DNA from: Xiphydria camelus
Lineage: Eukaryota; Arthropoda; Insecta; Hymenoptera; Xiphydriidae
Direction: 5' to 3'
DNA: 64,000 nucleotides
NCBI GenBank assembly: GCA_963678675.1
Contig: OY783192.1
Coordinates: 12,329,393-12,393,392, forward strand
Shown in pieces: positions 49,301-61,300 of the stretch (position 1 is its first letter; each line of letters begins with the position of its first letter). Position numbers and translations under genes: made by a program. Under the pieces are notes generated by a model. The model ran no database searches. It worked only from the letters and a program-made list of their open reading frames with translations, and had not been told where the DNA came from.

Positions 49301-52300
49301 CTTTTGATCAGGAGGTCATAAACTACAATATATGTGAAGTACGCGAAGATTTCAGTACTGAACCAGTTTCCATAAGATTTGTGCCCTAAAACAATGGAGA
49401 TACACGGACAAAATTAGACAAAAGTGGAAAAATCAGACATTAAAAAGTTTTAATCTATGCACATGCACGCACACGCTCGCGCATAAGTATACGGAGGCAA
49501 ACACGTGCTCACAAGATCGCACATGATCTTGAATGCGTGCTTGAATTGGCTGAAAAAGAGCGTATGGTTTCGAGTAAAAAGCGGTAACTTTAAAGTCTCC
49601 TGCCAGAACTGCTTATTTTTTGTCTGACCGGGTGATACCTGAATCGGTAGCCCACCAACTACAAAATACGTGATTTTTAGCAAAATTTACAGAAAACCTG
49701 ATTTTACATGATTATTTCGATCCAATAGACCGTATGACGGAAAGCAAAAAGTATGAACTTTAAGGTCTCAAAACTCAAAAACTGCCCATTTTCCGTTGTT
49801 GCGGCAATGATAACTTTTGATCAGAACATCAAGATCTACAACACATGTGAAGCCCAGCCAAATCCACCGGGACCCAGTTCCCATAAGGTTTGTTTGTATT
49901 TTTTTTGGCACGTGCCACTAAATTAAAAAATCTGAAAAAATTTGAGAATAATAATGATACGAAGACGCGTTTATAAAAAAAATTATGGTAGTACCTTTTC
50001 AAGAAGTGGTGGAAGGAGCACTTTTTAAAATTGTTTATTTTTAAAAAATTTGAATTTCGCGCCAAATACGATACAATATTTTTTTCTGAGTTCCCTTTAA
50101 GGATCCCTATGTTCCAGAATTGTTTCCAATTTTTTGGTCCATTACGTGAGCAGCAAGAAATTTTTAATGTTCAACTACATTTCTCGAAAAATCTCAGCTC
50201 CTTCTTGACTTTTTGGAATAGTAAAATTGCTAAAATCTGTTCACGCCCGAGAGTGTTTTGGTACCCATTTCGTGTTATTTCCTTTATAGGCGTTTTTCAA
50301 ATGCTTACCCGACTAGACCCTTTATTCTTGGTATACTTATTCTAGGTATAACTTGGCATTGGTAAAACCGGCCCTTAAAAGGTTAATGTATTAAGTGTAC
50401 AAATAAGTTTTAGGACAGTCTTGCCAAAATTCAGAATTTATTTTTGAAAAAAGAAATACATCCATACATTCATTCATACATTTATTCATAAAAATAACCT
50501 CCCTCACTTTCAGCCATCTTTCAGGCAATTCACGGATGCCTTCCGCAAAGAAATTTTCATTTTGCGAGATGAGGAAGTTATTCACCCATTTTTGGAGTTC
50601 TTCAAATGTTTTGAATCGCACATCAGACAATAATTCGTTTTGCATTTTCCGAAACAAGTGAAATTCAGTTGGAGCTAAGTCTGGTGAATACGCCGTGTGT
50701 AGTACAAGTTCTTAATCAAGAGCCATTAACCTTTTAGTGGCGGGAAAATTTCTGTTAAAATCGACTTCTTGTTAGACGTGAAATTTATAAATAAAATCAA
50801 TGAATTTCCTATTTGGAGGCCCCGACCTGACTGCTGGTCGATAAATCAATCACCTCCGGCCGCAAGGCAAAGTCCAATAAAAAAAATTTGGCAGGGATTA
50901 TTATCGTTCAAAACTTATTACTCGGGGGTTTTTTGGGTCGCTCATTACGATGCTGATGTTCAAATCAGTCTATTCTCAAATCCAAGATGGCGAATGAAAT
51001 ATGGCGGATGATGAATGCCAGACATTTTTAGAATTAAAAGATTATGGCCCGAAATTTTACCTGGGGATTTTCGGGATCACTCATTACGATGCCGATGTCC
51101 AAATCGGTCTATTCTCAAAGCCAAGATGGCGGATGATGAATTCTAGAAGTTTATCAAAATTTGAAGATTATTGTCCACAATTTTTACTCTAGGTTTTCCG
51201 GGGTCGCTGATTTTTTTCGTATTCAGCGCATCAAAAAACGTGAACATACCAACTTTGAGGCCAAAACAGTAATAACAACAAAACAGTCACTTTGGATTTG
51301 AGAATCTCGGATTTGAGAATAGACCGATTTGGACATCAGCATCATAATGAGTAACCCCGAAAATCCCAGAGTAATAAGTTTTGGGCCATTATCTTCAAAA
51401 TTTTGATAAATTTCTGGAATGCATCATCCGCCATATTGGATCTGCCATCTTGGATCCAAGGTCATTCAAGGTGAAGGATGGTTCCAGGAATTTTTACACT
51501 ATTTTTCCCGTTTGAACGCTTGAATTATTCCTGAAAAAAAAATGTTAAATATTAATCGTCCCATGGCTGGTCGATACATCGACCACCCCCGGCCTTAAAA
51601 GGTTAACGTATCCTTGACCGGTTTACCCACATAAGGCCTGGCGTTTTCATGGAGCAGTTCTACTGGGCGTTTTCCTTTGCCAGTAAATGGACACTTTTAA
51701 TCAATTTCTTGGTTCAATCGTATTAACCCTTTGTACTCGAGCGCCACCGCTACGGCATCCTCCCACTTTGCACTCGAGTGGTGCGACTACGGCGTCCCCT
51801 CCAGGCGGCTATAGCGATACCGCTAAAGTGGAAAGATTGCCTCCCCACTTTGCACTGGAGTGGTGGCACTACGGCGTCCCCTCCAGGCGGCCATAGCGAT
51901 GCCGCTAAAGTGGAAAGATCGCCTCTCCACTTTGCACTCGAGCGGCGCCGCTACGGTGTCTCCTCCAGGTGCCGTAGCGACGCCGTTCGAGGGCAAAGGG
52001 TTAATTTTTGACGACAGCGATCGGCAGTAACTGTCTGGCCAGGTTTCAGAAGTTGATAATGGAGTACGCCTTTCATATCCCACCATATACATAGCACGAC
52101 TTTGGCGTCGATGTCGTCGGCTCACCGGGGTCAACGCAATGATATCAGCGTTTCGAATTATCAAAATAAATCCACTTTTCATCGCCGGTCACAATTTTCC
52201 ACAAAAAAGACTTTCTTTGTTGCTTGTTGTAAAGATTCAAATATATGTCAAGACGGCTATTTTTATTTGCTTGAGTCAAAGAGTGTGGCGCCCACTTTGT

Positions 52301-55300
52301 TCATTTTCGAATCTTTCCCAATGCTTGTAAGCAATAGGAAATAATTTGTTGAGTTACTTCTAGCTGTTCTGAAAGTCGTTTCTCCGTCTGGCAAGAGTTT
52401 TTATCCAGCAACACTTGCAGTTCCTGGTCGTCCACCTTTACGTCCACCCCGGTACGTTCACGGCCACAAACATCAAAATCACCGTCTTTAAAGTAGTATG
52501 GTCACGAATCGATTTCCAAGATTTAAATATGAAATAATTATGTATGCAAGCTAATATCAATAGAAACCCCCTTGTGCAATTTGGGGTAGATTGACCGTTT
52601 AGTATGTCTGATAAAAATTAATTACCGAGTAGAAAATAACCCAGAGTCTTATGGGCAAAACACATTTCTCGGGGTTTGTATGTAAAATCCAAGATTAAAA
52701 TACAAGAAATATACCAAAAAACGGGGAAAAAAAACGAAAATTTACAACCATTGATGAAAATTATTGACCGTTTGATACTTTAGTTATAACTAATTTCTGC
52801 TTCTCGGTGTTCGGAAATAGCGTGTCGAGTAGATGCGGCAACGTCGCGTCAATGGAGTGGGTTCAAGCGTGCATTTCAGATCTCGTTTTCCCCACGATAC
52901 ACTCAAACGTTTGACCCTCCGTTTCACGTTCTCATTAACAGCTGCATTCGCCAAGAGAGGAACTTACTCCACCGAGCGTAAAGAAGTTTCACTTCAACAA
53001 CGAAAATAATTGACCGTTTGGTTATCGAGAAATAATTAGTGAAAGTTCGTTTATTCTGCTCAATGGCCGGGACGACTGATTTGAGAGCACTAACTTGGCA
53101 ACAGAACACAGAGCACAGCCTAAACGAGGTTAGGGAGCAGACGAAGAGGTTTAATAGAACCCAAGAGAGACAGACTGCGGGCGGCTGCCACGGTCGCCAC
53201 CATCCGGCGTTACTTGTATGCATACATACGTATTCATGTATTGTACTTTTAGGTGTGCGTGAATAGAACGAGACTGTACCTCACCAAAACATTTTGCTTC
53301 AATTCGGACCTTTTTTATTGAAGACCCATTTACATTTGTCACTTTGGATGATCATCTTGGAGGAATCATCCAAAGCGCAAGCCTTTCATTTTGGTTCCAT
53401 CCAAAGTGTACACTAGAAATGAAGGAGGAAATATATATGTTCATTTACATTTGTCACTTTTGATGATCATCTTGGAGGAATCATCCAAAGTGATAAGTGT
53501 AAATTGCCTTTCATTTTGGTTTCATCCAAAGTGTACACTAAAAATGAAGGATGAAATATATATATATGTTCATTTACATTTGTCACTTTTGATGATCATC
53601 TTGGAGGAATCATCCAAAGTGATAAGTGTAAATTGCCTTTCATTTTGGTTTCATCCAAAGTGTACACTAAAGATGAAGGATGAACTATATTGACCCCCGA
53701 CCAACTTTTGGTGAAAGAGTCGTTCCTCCCCGAACCGATGATTCATCGTCAAAAAATTGTAAAGGCAGCTACACAAGTATCGATAAAATCGTAGCGATTT
53801 ATCTGTACAAACTGAACTGCGCAGATTTATCGAACACGTAGATGATAAATCCATGCTGATATTTTGGTTTGTATAGTTATTCGGCGCCAGTTACAAATTG
53901 TATTCGATAAGTTGGTGTTGATTGCATTTGCGCAGTTGAATCGTACCATGTGTACCGCGTCAAACGTCATCGACGATCGACTGCTCAGTTCAAGTGAGTT
54001 TATTCTGTCGCACAATAGACGCAATTCGACACATCGGTTCCTACCGCTTGATACTGTCATAATCTAAATCGAAAGCGCTAATTTAGAATTAATCCCATCA
54101 TCGGTCATAATGACAAGGCAAGCGGTCTGTTTCGGCGAATCCAGGTTGCTACTGAATTCGCAGTCCCGCACCTTTCCTGAAAGGGCTAACTGCTAGATAA
54201 GTCGGAATAAACCGTTTCCCGCATACCTGTTCTGATAGTTATCGCTATACTTAGAACATTAAACCCAAAACTACTAGTCCGTCGTCATCCATAGAAGACA
54301 TATCGCTCACCGACTGCAACAGTGTCATAACTCAAAATGGGAATTTTCCCCAGAGACGACTTTAAAAGATGAATTATTATACAGGGTGCGGCAAAATGAT
54401 AGACACTATTTCAAATAGTCGTTGCTCGGCTTGCAGAAGCAGCAACAATGTGTACGCAGCCGCCTTAGGTAGATAAGTTTGTGCCATTTTCAGTTATCGA
54501 CATGGCTTGGACCGGAGCGCATCGCGCTTTCGCAGTCGAGGAGTTTATTAGAAACGGTGAATCTGTAATAGCGACGCAGCGTGCCTTCCGTAATCGGTTT
54601 AATGTTGGTCGTCATGATGCGGTTCCGTACAGAAGAACAATTCTTCGGTGGGTTTTAAATTACCGTGAAACAGGTTCTGCACTTAAACGAAAATCTACTG
54701 GCCGACCAAGGACAGTAAGAACAGCGGAAAATGTGAATGCAGTCAGAGTCTCAATAGAGCAGTCTCCCAGACGTTCAGCGCGTAAGCATGCAGTTGCGCT
54801 GGGAATGTCGGGTCGAAATGTTCGGAGAATTTTACACGAGTCATTACGAATGCATCCGTATAAAATGATGGTGGTGCAGGAATTAAGTGAAAGAGATTTT
54901 GAAATCCGTTCAAATTTGTGCCGGGATATTCTTCGAAACATTCCCCCAGCAGCTGTTTTCATGTCCAGCGACAAAGCTCATTTCCACCTATCGGGCACTG
55001 TGAATAAGCAGAATTTCCGCTATTGGTCGAGAAATAATCCACGGGAACTTCATCAGCGACCACTTCACAGTCAAAAGGTTACCCTCTGGTGTGCAATATC
55101 TAAGAGTTCGGCGTGTGGGGTCCTTACTTTTTCGAAGAGGATGGAGTAACGGTAACAGTCAACGAGATCGTTATTTTGACATGTTAAGCAATTTTTTGCG
55201 TCCAAAATTGAACGAGTTAAACGATCATCAGCGAGAAAAATCTGTGGTTCCAGCAGGATGGTGCTACATCGCACACCACGCGTCGTCCACTCCATCTTCT

Positions 55301-58300
55301 TCAAGAAATGTTCCCGGGCAAAAAGTTGTGTCTTTACGGGGTGATCTCGGGTGGCCTCCGTGTTTGCCTGATTTGTGCCCCTGCGATTTCTTTCTTTGGG
55401 GATACCTCAAATCAAGAGTTTTTAGACATCGACCACAGAACTTGGAAGGATTAAAGGAAGCCATAAGACAAGAAATTGTCGCGATTCCACAAGAAATGAT
55501 CCTTAGAGTATAATGGCGCGCTTCCGTGAAAACTTTCAAAAGTGTATCGACAATAATGGCCGTCATTTAAGAGATGTAATTTTTCAAACATAACGTTTCA
55601 AAATGGCATGATATGTAGTTTCTAAAAATAAAAAACTTTTTTCTTTGCTTTGTGTGGTTTGAGTTTAATTGACATCCCAAATATAGTGTCTATCATTTTG
55701 CCGCACCTTGTATTATACGAGCGGTGACCATTTGCTGCCAGATTATGATAATTATCATGAAAATTCTATGATATTTATCATAATCTGGCAGCAAATGGTC
55801 AACGCTCGTATAATATAATAATTCATCTTTTAAAGTCGTCTCTTGGGAAAATTCCAATTTTGAGTTATGACACTGTTGCAGCCAGTGAGCGATATTGCAT
55901 GCGAGTTCCTGCTGACAACTGATGATTGACACAGTTATCTGTGCTGTGTGGAGGCAATAGGGCAATTCGATTTAACTGTGCAGTTACAAATCGCTACGAT
56001 TTATCGATACGTGTGTAGATGCCTTAAAGGGAAAACCTGATGGATTCAATAGGAAGAGTGACAGTGCGCGGGAGGTGAAACCAGCAAACTGGATGAAAAT
56101 ATGTAAACGAGGATGATCATCCTGGATGCTTTCACTCTGAGTGATTCACTTTGGATGTACATCAAAAGTGATACAGTGTAAATTCTGCTTGACTGACCTT
56201 TACTGAGCGTAACGCTAACCCAGAGCGTCCAAAATTTTTACGTGTATTGTCTCGGTCGAACAACCTTAATAAAAAAAATTCTAAATAGCATTTATAATGG
56301 CGTTTTTATTAAAAGTTAAAATGTGGGAGATCATTTTGCCGGACCCCGTACATTCCATGAACATGATATTCCTTACACTAAATTTAAAGCCCGTTAAAAT
56401 ATTCATATTGAATTCAATAAAAAATTAAAATAATTAGTGTAGATTTTTCTTAGGTTACATTAATGTTTATATCATGACATTTAAAAATTTGTGGAGTAAT
56501 TTTATGTTTTTGCGTTTTAAACTATTTTTAAAAAACGTATCAAATTACTTAAGTTTGTGTTAATGTAATAAATAAACAATGAATAAATATGATTGACATT
56601 TAAATAACGAAAAATATTAAAACAAAAAACTTCTTCAATTCCGTAAACGTTGATGAACACTGAACATTCTTTCGTGGGTGTATTAATTTATAATTATTAT
56701 GGCAAAAATTATAATTATTATGGTAAATAATTTTCTTTTCTACCCATCAGTATCAAAGTTTCACATCTTCCGCGTGTGGCGGCCACGCGTTTTGATTTTT
56801 TAAAAGTGGAGTCCCTAATAGGCTTAATCCACTTGCTACGTCATCGCAAGGGTCGTCACTGGTAAAGTTAGCGAGGATCACACTCTACCTCCAGAGTGAC
56901 GATCGAGGCTTATCGATCTGGCGTGAAATACCCCATATAGGTACACAGTCGTTATCAATGTCTTTATTCGTCATATGCATGCACAAAGTTAAAGAGCACT
57001 TGCATCACCTTTTACCATATTATTTTATTTTATTAAAAAAAAACTAGTAATCATCGAACAATATGGACAGTATTCTTCATGAACGGATTCTTGATAAGTT
57101 GCTTGTTTAAATAAATCATTTTATATAAATAACGTTCGCTATCTTCACACGTAATCTTAAAATTATTAATTACATTAAATTAATTAGTCCCAAACATTAA
57201 AAGTGTTCCATTAAAGGAAACTCCAACTAATAACCATCAAACAATATACCGTATGTCCAACGGCAAACCGATCGAGTGCCGAGACCTTGAAAGTTGACTT
57301 TGGCAGTGTTTGACGGTGCTCCAGTCATTTGGCTTTAGAAGAGTGCTCTGCGTAAGAGCGAAAAGTGTCAAACGTCTGATTTCCCGATAGCTGTCAATTC
57401 GGGAGATCAAAGCGCTTCGTCTAACCTCGAAATCGTGAATTTTTTAATAATAGTGAATAATTTTTAGAAGTGATAAGAAATAATCATTCGGGTTTCTTCG
57501 ATGAAATGCCCTAAGTGTTTAAAAACCGTTGTTACAAACCGGTATCCGATTTGCCAATAACTTTTGATTTCTCTTCAACTGATATTAAAGGTTTGTTCCT
57601 GCAGGAGTCAGAGACTGTCAGCGGACGTCAGGCGCATGCGCATTAAGATTCTCGCGTTCCAACAAAAAGTACGTGACAGTCACTGATTCCAAATCCGCTG
57701 TTCCAGCAGGAGTCAGACGAGTTTGCTGACAGTCAGAAAAGTTTGCGGATTGTCAGGAAACTTTCAGTCCGACGCATGCGTACTAGCTGCTCGTATGAAT
57801 GAGGGCGGGTTTTACAAACACAGTATAAACGCGGTATAGCGCTATACTGAGAATAACCAGCACGCAAGCGTTTTACAAGTATGGTATAAGGTTGGAGAAA
57901 TAGATTAATTCAAAATAACTGTCCTAATTTGTTGTAGGATATTGTGTACACCCTGGTCGAAGTAAAACTGCCCCCCCCCCCCCTCTATTAATTTGTTAAT
58001 TGTTATTTGTACTGTTGAAAAACCGAATCCATTATTTCTGCTATAGATGTTGATGCTAATGTTAGAAATTTGAATGAGTAATTAATATGTAGAGTACCTA
58101 TAATAGAAACATTTTGCAAAAGTAACCAGAAGAAGAATCCGTGGCCCCGGGTTCACGGATTCTGAACATAATGACTTTTGAAAATGTAATTTTAAAACGT
58201 AACAGCCAATTAGCAATTAAATGTCAAACTTTCATTAGCTAATGCGGCTTTTGCCCTGGCTAATGAAAGCATGATAATTAATTATTCATTGTTTAGTATA

Positions 58301-61300
58301 TTGAAATATGACATTTTGAAAAGTCACTATGTTCAAAATCCGTGAACCCGGGTGTGCATGGCAAGCCAGGTATCAGATCTACACGGTTATCTATGGAATC
58401 CGTTATTTCTCCCCTTTACAATACATATTCCATGTATAGCGGTATTTATTAAGCTGGCCACTGTGGGGATGGCTTACTCCGATCCGTCCGGCAATTAGCG
58501 TTCTGTGAAGACGTGAGATTGTAAATATAGTCTGTTAAGTAAGAGCGTGTGTGGCGTTATTCATGAAGACATTATTAAACAATGTTTCTTTCAACATATA
58601 CCGCATGTCCTATGGCCAACCGCGCAGGTGAGCTGCGACCTGAATTCTTGACTTCGGAAGTATTTATGGTACAGTTAGAGTGGGCTTCAGACGAGTGCGC
58701 TGCATAAGAACGAAAAGTGTCGACTGCTCTTCTAATAGCTGTCAATTCGGGATATCGAAGCGTTTCGTGTAACCTCAAAATTGTAAAGTTTTGAATTAGT
58801 AGTGAATAATTTGTAGAAGTGATGAGAAATAATCATAAATAATCTTCCGAATTGTGACAGCCACCGGGAAACCAGACGACGCTTTTCGCTCTTACGCTGC
58901 GTTCTTACGAAAAGTGTGAAACGTCTGATCTCCCGATGGCTATCAATTCGGGAGATCGAAATCTAAGCTCGAAATCGTGAATCTTTGAATAAATGGTAAG
59001 TAATGTTCAGAAGTGAGAGTTAACAATCATTCGGGTTTTTTTGATGTCCAACCGAATTACACGCCTCATGCCTATTTGTTTTAGAAATTATTTCCGCGCT
59101 AGCACCGCGCGTGTCTAGGAAGTAGTTTTACGAAGTGGCGTGAGCGATACCTAAGGGGTCAATTCGGAAGATTATTTATGATTATTTCTCATCACTTCTA
59201 CAAATTATTCACTACTAATTCAAAAATTTACGATTTTGAGGTTACACGAAACGCTTCGGTCTCCCGAATTGACAGCTATTAGAAGAGCAGTCGACACTTT
59301 TCGTTTTTATGCAGCGCACTCGTCTGAAGCCCACTCTAACTGTACCATAAATACTGCCGAAGTCAAGACTTCAGGTCGCAGCTCACCTGCGCGTTTGGCC
59401 ATAGGACATGCGGTACATACGTTTGATATGGTCGAAGGCAATGCACAATTTGGTTAATAATGAGTTCAATTACTACCATCGATTATTGCTTGGCATCTCC
59501 GAGGCATACTATCCATCAAATTTTCAGCGTATTTATGGGGAAGTGCCTTCCAAATGTGTCGAATTTATTGGGATAGCTGCTTCACAGTGAAGACACGTTT
59601 TCGTCCAAGCTTCTGCTTGTTTATGAAAACGTGTTCACTGTGAAGTAGCTATCCTGAGAAATTCGACGCGTTTGGAAGGCACTTCCCCGCGAATACGTCG
59701 AAAAATGGGTGGATACTATGCCTCGGGGATGTCAAGTGATTGTCGATGGTGGTGATTGGACTCATTATTAACATAATTGAGCATTGCCTTGGAACATGTC
59801 AAACGTATGTACGTGGAAAAAAACATTGTTGAATAATTTCTTTATGAATAATGCCATACACGCTCTTACTTAACTGACTGTACGTTTGCAACCCTTGTTC
59901 GCCAAACCGTATTACCTTTCTATTGTTTGTACCTGAGTTTTCATCCATATTTTTGTTACACTACTAGTAGTGTATAAAACAAAATAACAATAACCTTAGT
60001 CGAAAATTAAAAAGGTTAGATTTGCTCTCTTCTAAAATTAATTACTGTCGTCACAACTAGAGTACAGTGCGTTCGGTGTTCCAACAGAAATCCCTGACTA
60101 GTCAAAGTCCGCACATGCGCACTACGTACAAATCACCAACTGTCAGGGATTAGTCACGGATTCTCTGCAGAAACAAACCTTAAGTGTTACTGCACAACGA
60201 GTAGGTTAGAAGATTTTCATGAAGTTTTTGACGGTTTTCTTACATGTCCTCTTGCACAGGTGCAACCGAAGAGGATCTAACTCGTGTTCTAATCCGTAAA
60301 AAGATGACTCTCTGTGGACATCGGACAATGTGAGGTTTGTCACCGAGTGCCTATCACCCACGATACATTAATTGTAATACGCGCTTCCCGTTTCAACTAT
60401 TCCAGCGTTAAATGACTTGTACTCCTTTCAAGCTATTTACCTTCCAGAAATTGTTCATCTATAGGGGCAGCGAGCAATGATTGCGACTGATTGGAAACAA
60501 GTTCGCTTATTAAAACTGAAAAGCAATTCGGTTTGCCGAACTATTACTGCGATAATGTACCAGTTGCAAAGCATGGACCTCTAGCATGTGAATTTACAGC
60601 GTCCGATGTTTTAATAGCAACTTTACCTCTTTTCGAACAACCATCGCCCGAGCTCGCGGTCTACTCTGCGATTAACGTTAACGTAATCGTGGTTATGCTC
60701 GGGCGATGGGTGTTCCAAAAGAGGTAAAGTTGCTATTAAAACATCGGACGCTGTAAATTCACATGCTAGAGGTCCATGCTTTGCAACTGGTACATTATCG
60801 CAGTAATAGTTCGGCAAACCGAATTGCTTTTCAGTTTTAATAAGCGAACTTGTTTCCGATCAGTCGCAATCATTGCTCGCTGCCCCTACAGATGAACAAT
60901 TCCTGAAAAGTAAATAGCTTGAAAGAAGTAGAAGTCATTTAACGCTGAAATAATTGAAATGGGAAGCGCGTATTACAATTAATGTACCGTGGGTGATAGG
61001 CGCTCGGTGACAAGCCTGATATTGTCCGATATCCACCGAGTCATCTTTCTCCAGATAAAACACGAGTTAGATCTTCCTCGGTTGCACCTGTGCAAGAGGA
61101 CATGTAAAAAAACCCGTCAAAGACTTTATGAAAATCGTCTAACCTACTCGTTGTGTAGTAACACTTAATATCAGTGGAAGAGGAAGCAGAAGTTATTGGC
61201 AAATCGGATACCGGTTTTTAAACACTTGAGGAATTTCATCGAAGAAACCCGAATGATTATTTATTATCACTTTTAAAAATTACTCACCTTTATTCACAAA

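Larger units (their letters stand above)
47576..50320. mobile_element. Large palindromic element (2.75 kb) with pogo remnant inside
   Basis: The left end is GGGTCTATCCGGATAAGCAC; the right end is the approximate inverse, ATGCTTACCCGACTAGACCC. Arms of roughly 700-760 bp are inverted copies (for example tcaggtatcacccggtcaga and tctgaccgggtgatacctga). The flanks agtataaa and tttattctt rejoin exactly as in the uninterrupted sequence at 45460, so no target duplication is seen. Non-coding except for the inserted pogo-like element. Confidence 0.7.
50391..52500 (-). pseudogene. Decayed mariner transposase, interrupted by two TTAA elements
   Basis: On the minus strand from about 52500: VCGRERTGVDVKVDDQELQV, LLDKNSCQTEKRLSEQLEVT, IVTGDEKWIYFDNSKR (first catalytic Asp) and VDPGEPTTSTPKS. 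After an inserted 274-bp element come TGKGKRPVELLHENARPYVG (second catalytic region, weakly preserved), a second insertion (50730-51602), and then YSPDLAPTEFHLFRKMQNEL, TFEELQKWVNNFLISQNENF and GIRELPERWLKV. The last is the C-terminus of mauritiana-type mariners. There are many indels, and the first HTH is missing. Confidence 0.75.
53759..56030. mobile_element. Palindromic element interrupted by a Tc1-like element and a hairpin
   Basis: The left arm (aggcagctacacaagtatcg ... atcgtagcgattt from 53762) is inverted at the right (aaatcgctacgatttatcga ... gtagatgcctt to 56025). Inner arms also pair: gactttaaaagatgaattat at 54358 with ataattcatcttttaaagtc at 55817. A Tc1-like element (54382-55710) and a small hairpin (55716-55812) sit in the middle. 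Confidence 0.6.
57589..60179. mobile_element. TTAA-flanked composite element (2.6 kb)
   Basis: The left end AGGTTTGTTCCTGCAG and right end CTGCAGAAACAAACC are inverted, flanked by TTAA. It contains repeated gtcag motifs near the left end, a truncated Harbinger left end (57804-57900, like 43100-43200), two hairpins (58143-58358, 59415-59810) and a smaller palindromic element (58599-59414). No coding region. Confidence 0.65.

Noticed and set aside
51687..52182. Overlapping 70-119-codon frames
   Set aside because: They are readings of the GC-rich tandem-repeat MITE at 51727-52000.
57955..57990. Poly-C tract as a functional G-quadruplex site
   Set aside because: A single homopolymer run with no spacing pattern; possibly a simple-sequence or assembly feature.
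58575..59457. Mirror-image frames beginning MRLHETLR as genes
   Set aside because: Translation of inverted arms of the palindromic element 58599-59414.
60491..60817. Two mirror-image frames (78 and 64 codons) as a duplicated gene
   Set aside because: They are the two arms of the 981-bp palindrome read in opposite directions.
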